Below, piece by piece: positions 18,468-26,989 of a DNA stretch of 39,073 bases (positions within the stretch are counted from its first letter, which is position 1; each line of letters begins with the position of its first letter). A program made the translations under genes and the position numbers. Source of the DNA: an uncultured bacterium. GTDB lineage: Bacteria > Electryoneota > Electryoneia > Electryoneales > Electryoneaceae. Where the stretch lies: the NCBI GenBank assembly GCA_913009835.1, contig CAJVXH010000008.1, positions 1-39,073 on the forward strand, read 5' to 3'. The notes under the pieces were generated by a model. It ran no database searches. It saw only the letters and a program-made list of their open reading frames with translations, and had not been told where the DNA came from.

Positions 18468-19460
18468 TCAGGATTCGCCATCCCCACCCTTATATAGAAA
18501 CCGCCCGATGAGGTTGACCCATTCGGTGAATTCGCCATCCTGATCCTGGTTCTTGGCCAAAACTCTATCCAACGCGTTCAGTTTGGAGTCGATCTCGTCC
18601 AGGTAATACAACACGAACGCTTCCCGTGTCATCGGAACAACCGGGCTGCTGTTTTCAAGCTGACCCTGATGACTTAGTACGAGGTGTTTGAGCTGTACTG
18701 CGGTGGATTCATCCAGCTCCTCTACGTCGTCCATCTTCCTTTGAATGAACTCCGCGCCCAGCACTATATGACCTTCCAGACGACCTCGAACGGTGTAGTC
18801 GATCAAGGTGTCCGCTGTCAATTCCCACAGCTTTCCGATGTCGTGGAGGAAGGCACCTGCGGTCAGCAGGTCACGGTCCAGTTGAGGATAGTGATCGCAC
18901 AGTTTTACGACCAGGCCTACGATTGATGAAGTGTGTTCGAGCAACCCGCCGAGATAACCGTGATGCCACATTTTGCCTGCTGGGGAGAGTGTGAAATCGG
19001 CCATCAGCTCCTCATCAGCCAAGATCTCATCGAGTAGTTTTTTGATGCCTGAATGTTGAACTCGACCCACTGCCTCGTGGATAACCTTCCAATCCTCTTC
19101 AGGATCATGATCACTCTTCGGGACAAACCTGTCGATCTCATACTCGTCTGCCGCTGTCACCGGACGTATCAAATGCAGCTTCAATTCCAGCTTGCCCTGG
19201 TATTCTTGCGGGGTAGCGCGAATCTTGACAATGGTCCCGACGGGCAGTGCTTTCTGAAAGGTCTCCGCGTCATCCCACAGATTTGCCTTGATGTGATCGG
19301 TACGATCTGCGAGGTCGAGAAGCAGGTATGGTTTGTTGTCACGGGTGGTGCGCAGCTCAGATTTGCGCACGACGAGAAAGGTGTCCAGCTGGTCGCCAGG
19401 TGCGATTTCTCCGAGGAACGGCCAGTCATATCTCGGACCGTCAGGTGTGGTATCAGTCAT
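18468..19460 (-). CDS. YhaM-like OB-fold/HD-domain 3'-5' exoribonuclease family protein
   Basis: N-terminal OB-like region with KPYLLLDLADRTDHIKANLWDD; HD motifs HHGYLGGLLEHTSSIV and FLHDIGKLWEL. Confidence 0.82.
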   Translation of the reverse strand: MTDTTPDGPRYDWPFLGEIAPGDQLDTFLVVRKSELRTTRDNKPYLLLDLADRTDHIKANLWDDAETFQKALPVGTIVKIRATPQEYQGKLELKLHLIRPVTAADEYEIDRFVPKSDHDPEEDWKVIHEAVGRVQHSGIKKLLDEILADEELMADFTLSPAGKMWHHGYLGGLLEHTSSIVGLVVKLCDHYPQLDRDLLTAGAFLHDIGKLWELTADTLIDYTVRGRLEGHIVLGAEFIQRKMDDVEELDESTAVQLKHLVLSHQGQLENSSPVVPMTREAFVLYYLDEIDSKLNALDRVLAKNQDQDGEFTEWVNLIGRFLYKGGDGES

Positions 19461-19465
19461 AGTAC

Positions 19466-19560
19466 GTCATCCTGAACGAAGCGTTTGTCATCCTGAACGA
19501 AGTGAAGGATCTCTCTTTTGACTCATCGTCATCCTGAACGAAGTGAAGGATCTCTCTTTT
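19466..19560 (+). repeat. Three module A copies in direct orientation (first truncated)
   Basis: GTCATCCTGAACGAAG at 19466; full copies at 19487 and 19528. Confidence 0.92.
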
Positions 19561-19923
19561 GACTTCTATAAATCATTACCGAACGGCAATGAAATAGCGT
19601 AATCATCCCAGTCCGGATTCCCTTCTTCAATCAAGTTGATTTTCTTTTCTCGCCGCCAACCCTTCAGGGTCTTTTCTGCTTTGATCGCATCGATTGCGGT
19701 CGGAAACTCTTGATAGTAAACGAGTCGGTCCATCCGGTATTTTTTGGCAAAACCTTCGACCAAACCGTTTTTATGTTCTTCCATTCGTCGATGAAGATTA
19801 TTGGTCATGCCGATGTAAAGACCTCGCGTTTTGTTAGTGAGGATATAGACGTAGAATCGGCGGATTGAAGGCATATTATTTTACCAAAATCAATGAGAGA
19901 TCCTTCACTTCGTTCAGGATGAC
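19528..19923 (-). mobile_element. Candidate GIY-YIG cassette bounded by 29-bp perfect inverted repeats
   Basis: Left arm 19528-19556 GTCATCCTGAACGAAGTGAAGGATCTCTC; right arm 19895-19923 GAGAGATCCTTCACTTCGTTCAGGATGAC; GIY-YIG ORF fills the interior. Confidence 0.55.
19566..19874 (-). CDS. GIY-YIG nuclease family protein, single domain
   Basis: FYVYILTNKTRGLYIGMTNNLHRRMEEHKNGLVEGFAKKYRMDRLVYYQEF...IKAEKTLKGWRREKKINLIEEGNPDWDD. Confidence 0.95.
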   Translation of the reverse strand: MPSIRRFYVYILTNKTRGLYIGMTNNLHRRMEEHKNGLVEGFAKKYRMDRLVYYQEFPTAIDAIKAEKTLKGWRREKKINLIEEGNPDWDDYAISLPFGNDL

Positions 19924-20009
19924 GTATTTAGTGTTCAGAGCGACGAACATGACGTTCAGGATGACGTATTTAGTGTTCAGAGCGACGAACATGACGTTCA
20001 GGATGACAC
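19913..20009. repeat. 42-bp direct repeat, about 2.3 copies
   Basis: TTCAGGATGACGTATTTAGTGTTCAGAGCGACGAACATGACG starting at 19913, 19955 and (partial) 19997. Confidence 0.93.
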
Positions 20010-20061
20010 TATCCTTGCCTGTATTGGCTTTTCCTACACTGTTGCAATAAGGTCAACACCG

Positions 20062-20087
20062 AGATCCTTCACTTCGTTCAGGATGAC
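20062..20087 (-). repeat. Module A (reverse orientation)
   Basis: AGATCCTTCACTTCGTTCAGGATGAC. Confidence 0.9.
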
Positions 20088-20191
20088 GAGTATGCCCCAT
20101 GATGATGACGAGTATGCCCCATGATGATGACGAGTATGCCCCATGATGATGACGAGTATACCCCATGATGATGACGAGTATGCCCCATGAT
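20082..20191. repeat. 22-bp tandem repeat, 5 units
   Basis: GATGACGAGTATGCCCCATGAT starting at 20082, 20104, 20126, 20148, 20170. Confidence 0.95.
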
Positions 20192-20209
20192 GATTGTGTG
20201 CTGAGCCAG

Positions 20210-20392
20210 TTACTCCTCTTCCGAATCCAGTTTTTCCAGCGCCTCCATCTGTGTTTCCAGATCCTCAAGACGCTTTCCCACGGATTCGATATCATCATCC
20301 AGCCCATCGCTCATCTTCCGCAACAGCTTCAGCAACCTCTCCAGGGTGACCAGGGAAATGGTCAATGCTATGATGAGAACAAACGTGCTCAT
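20210..20392 (-). CDS. Small protein, N-terminal TM helix plus acidic coiled coil (60 aa)
   Basis: MSTFVLIIALTISLVTLERLLKLLRKM...LEDLETQMEALEKLDSEEE; ATGA overlap with the upstream threonine aldolase stop. Confidence 0.6.
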   Translation of the reverse strand: MSTFVLIIALTISLVTLERLLKLLRKMSDGLDDDIESVGKRLEDLETQMEALEKLDSEEE

Positions 20393-21426
20393 GTTCTTGC
20401 CGAAATTATTTCATGGAAGATTTGCAACGCCTCGTCGATACCTGCATCGTCGACATCAAGATGGGTGACCAGGCGCATGCGATGCTTGTCAAAGGCAATC
20501 GTGCCGACTCCCCGTTCGGCGAGTTTATCCATCATCTCCAGGGCAGACTCATCCTGGAAACTCAACCAGAGGATGTTGGTCTGCACTCCATCCATATCCA
20601 CTTCGATCACATCGTATTTGTTTAATTCGTCTGCCAGACGCTTTGCGCGAGCGTGATCATCACGCAAGAGTTGTCTATTATTTTCAATGGCATACAACGC
20701 CCCGGCAGCGACAATCCCCGCCTGACGCATGCCTCCACCGAGCCGTTTCCGCCAACGGTGCGCTTCATTGATGAACTCTTTTGTCCCCGCGACCATACTT
20801 CCAATCGGCGCGCCCAATCCCTTGCTGAAACAGACGGAGACCGTGTCGGCATAAGACGCCCAGACATGCTCCTCAACGCCTGATTCTGCTGCCGCATTCC
20901 AGAGTCGGGCACCATCCATGTGAATGAACATTCCGTGCTCGTCCGCCAGCTTTCGGTGTCCGGCAATGGTATCCAATGGCCAGATGAATCCACCTCCGCC
21001 GTTCGTTGTGTTCTCAATTTCGATAATGCGGGAAGGGGGGAAATGGTGATCTTTTGGACGGATGCGTGCTTCAACCTCTTCCGGGCTGAACACTCCCCTG
21101 TCGCCTGCCATCGGCCATAATTGCGCGCGTGCGATGACGCTGGTGGCCGCCGCCTCGTAGTTGAAGATGTGTGCTTTTTCGCTACAAAATATTTCGCAAC
21201 CGGTTTCAGCATTGACCGCGAGTGCGAGTTGGTTTGCCATAGTGCCGGAGGGAACAAATATCCCAGCTTCTTTGCCCAGCAAATCCGCCACCCGTTCTTC
21301 CAGGGCTCGAACCGTCGGATCTTCGGCGAATACATCGTCCCCAACCTCGGCCTCCGCCATCACCCGCCGCATCTCCTTCGACGGCTTGGTCACTGTGTCG
21401 CTGCGCAGATCCACTCGGAACATCAT
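20389..21426 (-). CDS. ltaE: Low-specificity L-threonine aldolase family protein
   Basis: VDLRSDTVTKPSKEMRRVMAEAEVGDDVFAEDPTVRALEERVA, FVPSGTMANQLAL, HMDGARLWNAA, VCFSKGLGAPIGS. Confidence 0.93.
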   Translation of the reverse strand: MMFRVDLRSDTVTKPSKEMRRVMAEAEVGDDVFAEDPTVRALEERVADLLGKEAGIFVPSGTMANQLALAVNAETGCEIFCSEKAHIFNYEAAATSVIARAQLWPMAGDRGVFSPEEVEARIRPKDHHFPPSRIIEIENTTNGGGGFIWPLDTIAGHRKLADEHGMFIHMDGARLWNAAAESGVEEHVWASYADTVSVCFSKGLGAPIGSMVAGTKEFINEAHRWRKRLGGGMRQAGIVAAGALYAIENNRQLLRDDHARAKRLADELNKYDVIEVDMDGVQTNILWLSFQDESALEMMDKLAERGVGTIAFDKHRMRLVTHLDVDDAGIDEALQIFHEIISART

Positions 21427-21442
21427 TACTCCCTTTCTACAT

Positions 21443-22543
21443 TCACTCCGGTTCGCTGTGATAGATAATCCCCAGACGAACCGTCATCGGTCGTAAATCC
21501 CCAGACAGCATCGTGTCTGTTGCGTCCCCGGTGGGGAACATCATGCCAAAGGAGCCGTACGCTGTCAGTTCCGGACTGAGTATATATGATCCGCCAAAGC
21601 CGAATTGAGCAAATGTCTGGTCGTTGGGATCCTGAAACCTCATGCGCAGACCTGTTCGCAGGCCGATAGTTTCGTTGATCTGCATTTTCCCGGCAACACC
21701 AGCACTCATCAATGAAGACTCGAATTCGGCCCCTTCACCATCCACCTCGACCATGTCCATGTTGTAATACAGGACATCCGTCTCAATCCCGAACCTGCCC
21801 AGATCCCATCCTACACCTGCACGCAGCCCCAGCGCACCGGAATAGTCAATGTCGATCTTGTTTCTCTGATAGCCGACATTGATAGGCCGCTCGACGGTGA
21901 ATTTACCCATCGCAGGAGTCTCCACCGACACCGCCCAGCTCACTATTTCATATTTCTGTTTGATTCCAATTCGTACAAACCAGAGTTGAGGACTGTATAG
22001 GGTATCCCGGTCTGCCGGGTTGATGATTGCGCCCGTTTTCCCCTTGCCGATAATCGGTCCGGCGCTGATAGCGGCGGATAAACCTCTCCCGAAACGACGG
22101 GCGTATGATGCGGTAATCTCTGAATATGATTGACTGTTACGGATCTCTCCGACACGGTTGAAATCTGCACTGGCGTTCAGAACATTCCGGGGTGCATACC
22201 CAAGCGCGAACACGCTTGATGAGAAGCTGTAGAGATAGCCTATCATACCCACACCGGCTTGAGCACCGGATGAGTTCACCTTTGATTGGGTGCTGTAGGC
22301 TCCGCTAATTGTCCCATCGGCATATATCTGGTGACGGTCGACAATCATTCCAGCTGGATTGCTCCACATGCTGAGCAGGCCATCGTCGAGCACCAGCATG
22401 CTGTTAGCGGTGGCGGTGTTTATTGAAGAGCCAGCAGCGAGAAAACTGTTGTACACACCGATCTCACCGGCGAAACTCATCGGAAGGGTGACTGTTAAAA
22501 GAATCAAGGCAGTCAGTGCGGTTGATAAAAGAGCTTTCATCAT
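21443..22543 (-). CDS. PorV/PorQ-like outer membrane protein
   Basis: Signal peptide; LAAGSSINTATANSMLVLDDGLLSMWSNPAGM; alternating beta-barrel-like sequence to the C-terminus. Confidence 0.65.
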   Translation of the reverse strand: MMKALLSTALTALILLTVTLPMSFAGEIGVYNSFLAAGSSINTATANSMLVLDDGLLSMWSNPAGMIVDRHQIYADGTISGAYSTQSKVNSSGAQAGVGMIGYLYSFSSSVFALGYAPRNVLNASADFNRVGEIRNSQSYSEITASYARRFGRGLSAAISAGPIIGKGKTGAIINPADRDTLYSPQLWFVRIGIKQKYEIVSWAVSVETPAMGKFTVERPINVGYQRNKIDIDYSGALGLRAGVGWDLGRFGIETDVLYYNMDMVEVDGEGAEFESSLMSAGVAGKMQINETIGLRTGLRMRFQDPNDQTFAQFGFGGSYILSPELTAYGSFGMMFPTGDATDTMLSGDLRPMTVRLGIIYHSEPE

Positions 22544-22600
22544 GGTGTCCGATACCAGAATTACTGAGTCCGTTACTCGAATTACTTGAAGTGGTCGGCG

Positions 22601-23179
22601 TACTCATCCTGCCTGAGCGTCATCCGCCTGAGCGTCATCCGCCTGAGCGTCATCCTGCCTGAGCGTCATCCGCCTGAGCGTCATCCTGAACGAAGTGAAG
22701 GATCTCGGCGTTGACCTTTGGATAATCCCAGACATAAATGTCTGGGGCACGAAATCGCGTCATCCTGCCTGAGCGTCATCCTGCCTGAGCGTCATCCTGA
22801 ACGAAGTGAAGGATCTCGGCGTTGACCTTTGGATAATCCCAGACATAAATGTCTGGGGCACGAAATCGCGTCATCCTGCCTGAGCGTCATCCTGAACGAA
22901 GTGAAGGATCTCGGCGTTGACCTGCATTTCATCCCAGACATAAATGTCTGGGGCACGAAATCGCGTCATCCGCCTGAGAGCGTCATCCGCCTGAGCGTCA
23001 TCCTGCCTGAGCGTCATCCTGAACGAAGTGAAGGATCTCGGCGTTGACCTGCATTTCATCCCAGACATAAATGTCTGGGGCACGAAATCGCGTCATCCGC
23101 CTGAGAGCGTCATCCTGAACGAAGTGAAGGATCTCGGCGTTGACCTTTGGATAATCCCAGACATAAATGTCTGGGGCAT
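22601..23179. repeat. Large composite array: five A-B-C copies with intervening 15/17-bp GCGTCATCC(TG)CCTGA reiterations
   Basis: Five module A copies, each followed by TTGACCTTTGGATAATCC or TTGACCTGCATTTCATCC and CCCAGACATAAATGTCTGGGGCA. Confidence 0.95.
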
Positions 23180-23202
23180 GAACGTAACCGCATTCATGTG
23201 AA

Positions 23203-23997
23203 CTAGAGCGTAAAGGCTTCAACGTACACGATTTTCAACGAGCGCCCCATACCTTGTGTCTCAACGCTGGTATTGAGCAAGTCGTACACATCAAACTGAA
23301 TCGCTAAAGATTTGGCGAACGAGAATCGAACGGCCGCGTTCAGATAACCGAATTCACCCTCGCCGAATCCGTCTCCGTCGATATTATCATCGAGTGCCAG
23401 GTCATACTCGGCAACGAATGTCAACTGTTCGTTGAGGCTGAAGTCCACTCCCATGAAACCATCCCAGCCCCGTTGTTCCTGCACTTCGATAGTGTTGTAG
23501 TTAATCCCAGCGTGAATGCCGAAGCCTCCATACTCTGAACGGAAATTCCGCGAAACTACTGCATATGCTCCCGGCGCCTTATAGAGGTAACGTTTCTGAT
23601 CCATGTACCACGGTCCATACCCCTGCATCTGGTAACCAACAGTGATGGCGGGCAGTGTCATGGACTCCTCGATGATCCGATACTTGACCGTGACTCCCGG
23701 TAATTCGTTACCATCGAGCTCCTTATACCCCAGTACATGCTGTCCACCGTAGGAGATGCCGAACATGAACCGGTGAAACAGTCCCACTCCGAGCCCTGCC
23801 TGCAGGCCTCCATCGCCGGCCACACGCATGTCCAGACCATACTGCGCTTGCTTCAGGGTTCCGGCGGTAGGATTGAGCACCAGTTCCTGCATCTCAAGTG
23901 CGGATGCCGGTTCCTGGGTTTGGGCAGATGATGGCAGCACGAACAGACTACAGATGAACATGCAACTCAGAAGTGACAGTAACCCACAGCGTGGCAT
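23203..23997 (-). CDS. Outer membrane beta-barrel protein, uncharacterised
   Basis: Signal peptide MPRCGLLSLLSCMFICSLFVLPSSAQ; C-terminal barrel-like strands (DFSLNEQLTFVAEYDLALDDN, AAVRFSFAKSLAIQFDVYDLL). Confidence 0.6.
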   Translation of the reverse strand: MPRCGLLSLLSCMFICSLFVLPSSAQTQEPASALEMQELVLNPTAGTLKQAQYGLDMRVAGDGGLQAGLGVGLFHRFMFGISYGGQHVLGYKELDGNELPGVTVKYRIIEESMTLPAITVGYQMQGYGPWYMDQKRYLYKAPGAYAVVSRNFRSEYGGFGIHAGINYNTIEVQEQRGWDGFMGVDFSLNEQLTFVAEYDLALDDNIDGDGFGEGEFGYLNAAVRFSFAKSLAIQFDVYDLLNTSVETQGMGRSLKIVYVEAFTL

Positions 23998-24314
23998 GGA
24001 CAAACTCCAAGTTTGAACTTGTCTGGCGGGTGGTCCGCCGATCCATTGTTGAATATAGTGATAAGGGGAGAGCCCGTGGAAACTGTGTTGGGATAGAGAA
24101 GTATATGTTGGTACCACTCGTCATGGAGGTATTTTAGCCTTGCAACGGGGTGGGCATGGCACTACCTTCCCGCCTTCAGTGACAGACGATAGAGGAAAAA
24201 CTTTGATCCCTTATGCGGGGAGTTCTGGGTCATTTGATAGTCCAACGCGACTCTCAGGGAGTCACGCTGAGTCTTCGCTCAGAATCGAAGACGATCTAAG
24301 GAGATGGAAATCCG

Positions 24315-26069
24315 ATGAAAACCAAGTTGATGCTGCTGTTTATTGCCGTTACGATGATGGCTCTGATCTGGGGTTGTGGACAGAAAGTGCCGAAAGACGT
24401 CGTGATGGTCGTCGATGGTGATGAGATGACCGTTGATGATTTCCGCGATATGGCTTTCCGCCGATTTGGTGGTGAGACGATGATCGCCACACAGACTCGT
24501 GCCGCCATGGAAGATTATGTCCAGACCGTTCTCGAGGCAGAACTGGTTGCTGCAGATGGGCGAGCCAAAGGCTACTCCAACCGTCCTGAAGTTCTATCCG
24601 CATACGAAGAAGCACGTTCGATGGCAGCTATTGGCGAGCTCTATCAGCGAGTGATTGTTGATTCTCTGGTTCCGGAATCCGAGATACGAAAGCTGTATGA
24701 TGCTGACGCGAATGAGGTCAACGCTTCCCACATTCTGATCAGAGTTGATGAGGATACTGATTCCTCGGCCGCAAGGGAGGCTATTTTCAAGATCCGTGCG
24801 GATCTGATCGCAGCTCATGAAACCATTGACAGTACCATTTTCGCAACAGCTGCTGGTGAATACAGCGAAGATGAGTCTTCAGAAGGTGGAAATCTGGGAT
24901 TCTTCCGTCGCGGGGACATGGTCCCATCGTTCGAAAACACTGCCTTCAGCACTACTCCCAACACCATGTCAGAGCCTGTGTACTCACCATTCGGCTGGCA
25001 CCTGCTCTTCGTTCACGCGCTTCGTCCGGTACCCGATCGTCCGTCATATGAAGAGGATCATGACCGCATCAAGCAGCTGGTTATGCGTGATCATGGCCAG
25101 GAGTTGATGGATGCCGCACGGGAATATGTATTCCAGCTTGAAAAAGCACGACAGGTTGAATTCCAGATGGACAACATCACCACCGTCTTCAATGTCCTTG
25201 ACGCCAAGGAACCAGCAGCGGATCCATTCAGCTTCCTCACTGAAGAGCAACTTCAGCTTGTGTTAGTCACCTATGACCAGGGTGAGTTTCTTGCCAGCGA
25301 CTTGCGTCCCTATGTGAACAAGCAAATGAGCAATCGCAAGTTTGAAGATCCTGAAATGGTGAAGGCTATTACTCAGAACTATATCACTGAGAAGGTTCTT
25401 TTGCCGGGTGATGCTGAGGTGCGCGGTTTTCTGAGTCTGCCGGAGGTGATGGATCAGGCGAAATTTGCTGCCGACACTCGTATCCGTCAGATTGTCAACC
25501 AGGAGAACAGCACTCTGCCAGAAGCTACTGACGAAGACCTGATGGCTTTCTATGAGAAAAACACTGAGGATTACCTGCTCGATGCCCAGTACACATTGAT
25601 CGAAGTTCTCGTGAAGGAACGCGAACTGGCAGACAGCATCAAAACTCTGGTCGACAGTGGTGATTATAAGCTGAAAGATTTGGCGGTCGAGAACACAATC
25701 CGTCCGGGTGTTGCTGAGAAGGAAGGCATTTTCGGCCCGATTCGTAAAACCCAGCATGGTGCCATTGGGCGTGCTGCCGCAAAAGCCGAAATCGGTGAAC
25801 TGGTTGGTCCGATTCGTGTGCAGGACAAATGGTCTCTGTTCAAGGTCATCTCCAAGGAAGAGCCGAGGGCTGATGATTTTGAAAACGTTCGCGACAAAGT
25901 GAACGTCGATTGGCGTACCTGGGCTCGGGAAGATCGCCAGGCTACCTACATGGATAGCCTGAAATCTGCGATCGACTATGCAGTCCAGCGAGACGTTATC
26001 AAAGTTGCTTTCCCTGATATTGTCTGGGCTGATGAAGTTGAGGATCCGAGTGATCCTTCAGGGCATTGA
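24315..26069 (+). CDS. Peptidylprolyl isomerase (PpiC/parvulin-type) lipoprotein
   Basis: Lipobox MALIWGC; NASHILIRV, EGGNLGFFRRGDMVPSFE, PVYSPFGWHLLFV. Confidence 0.87.
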   Translation: MKTKLMLLFIAVTMMALIWGCGQKVPKDVVMVVDGDEMTVDDFRDMAFRRFGGETMIATQTRAAMEDYVQTVLEAELVAADGRAKGYSNRPEVLSAYEEARSMAAIGELYQRVIVDSLVPESEIRKLYDADANEVNASHILIRVDEDTDSSAAREAIFKIRADLIAAHETIDSTIFATAAGEYSEDESSEGGNLGFFRRGDMVPSFENTAFSTTPNTMSEPVYSPFGWHLLFVHALRPVPDRPSYEEDHDRIKQLVMRDHGQELMDAAREYVFQLEKARQVEFQMDNITTVFNVLDAKEPAADPFSFLTEEQLQLVLVTYDQGEFLASDLRPYVNKQMSNRKFEDPEMVKAITQNYITEKVLLPGDAEVRGFLSLPEVMDQAKFAADTRIRQIVNQENSTLPEATDEDLMAFYEKNTEDYLLDAQYTLIEVLVKERELADSIKTLVDSGDYKLKDLAVENTIRPGVAEKEGIFGPIRKTQHGAIGRAAAKAEIGELVGPIRVQDKWSLFKVISKEEPRADDFENVRDKVNVDWRTWAREDRQATYMDSLKSAIDYAVQRDVIKVAFPDIVWADEVEDPSDPSGH

Positions 26070-26082
26070 TACCAAAGACCTT

Positions 26083-26985
26083 ATGAAGACGGCCGGCCTG
26101 ATGCTGGCCGTCTCTCTTTTAGCGATTCTCACCAGTTGCAAACTGCTGGATAGTGAGCCGCCCGCCGATGCTCTCGCCGTTGTTGGGGAACACTGGATAA
26201 CTCATGACGACATCGTCGCTGATCTGGCTTCGATGGACATAGATACTACCAGCGATCGAGAGATTGCTCTTTACGTCAACCAGTGGATTGACACTCAGCT
26301 CCTGCTCCATGAAGCTCATAAGCAGGAATTGCATCGAGACCCTGAATTCCTTAGACGTATGCGCGATCTGGAGACCGATGTCCTGGTATCCCGCCTCATG
26401 GATGCGAACATCCTCGTTGAAACTCCAAGTTCTCAGGCGATTGTTGATTACTGGAAGGATCACACTGGCGAGTACACCCGTGTGGCCAATGAGGTCAGCC
26501 TCATTATTGCTCGAGTCGACACTCGTAACCAGGCATGGCGACTACGAGAAGGGTTTGACCAGTCCTCATCTGCTGCCCAGATGCGGGAGGAGATGGGATT
26601 GAATCGAATCGACACTCTACATTACTTGAGTGTGGATCGTCTCCCATCAGAGATTGCTCAAGCCATTGAGCCTCTCCGCTCTGGACATTCCAGCCTGCCT
26701 GTGGAGTATCAGGGAGAGTACCTCATTATCAAGCTGGTGGAACGATTACGTGCTGGCAGACCTCGTTCCCTCGAAGAGATCGAGCCACTGGTTGAAGCAC
26801 GTATGATCGCAGAGCAGCGCAGCCGTCTGCGGTTAGAGTACATAGAAGCCTTGCGTCGAGAAGCACGGCAGAGCGGGCTGGTTCGTATTCGTTTCGATGA
26901 TGACCAAAGCGGATCCGTCCAGCAAACAGAAATTGCCCCGGACAGTACTGAGACTGGGACTGATACCACGTCCACACAGGAGTAG
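26083..26985 (+). CDS. SurA/PpiC-like lipoprotein without an obvious parvulin domain
   Basis: Lipobox LAILTSC; SurA N-terminal-like helical region; between two PPIase genes. Confidence 0.6.
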   Translation: MKTAGLMLAVSLLAILTSCKLLDSEPPADALAVVGEHWITHDDIVADLASMDIDTTSDREIALYVNQWIDTQLLLHEAHKQELHRDPEFLRRMRDLETDVLVSRLMDANILVETPSSQAIVDYWKDHTGEYTRVANEVSLIIARVDTRNQAWRLREGFDQSSSAAQMREEMGLNRIDTLHYLSVDRLPSEIAQAIEPLRSGHSSLPVEYQGEYLIIKLVERLRAGRPRSLEEIEPLVEARMIAEQRSRLRLEYIEALRREARQSGLVRIRFDDDQSGSVQQTEIAPDSTETGTDTTSTQE

Positions 26986-26989
26986 CCAC

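Noticed and set aside
19865-20307. ORFs 19865..20050 (+) and 20053..20307 (-)
   Set aside because: They are produced by the 42-bp and 22-bp tandem repeats.
22829-23222. ORFs such as 22829..23047 and 22998..23222 (MPQTFMSG / APDIYVWD repeats)
   Set aside because: They are translations of the intergenic A-B-C repeat array.
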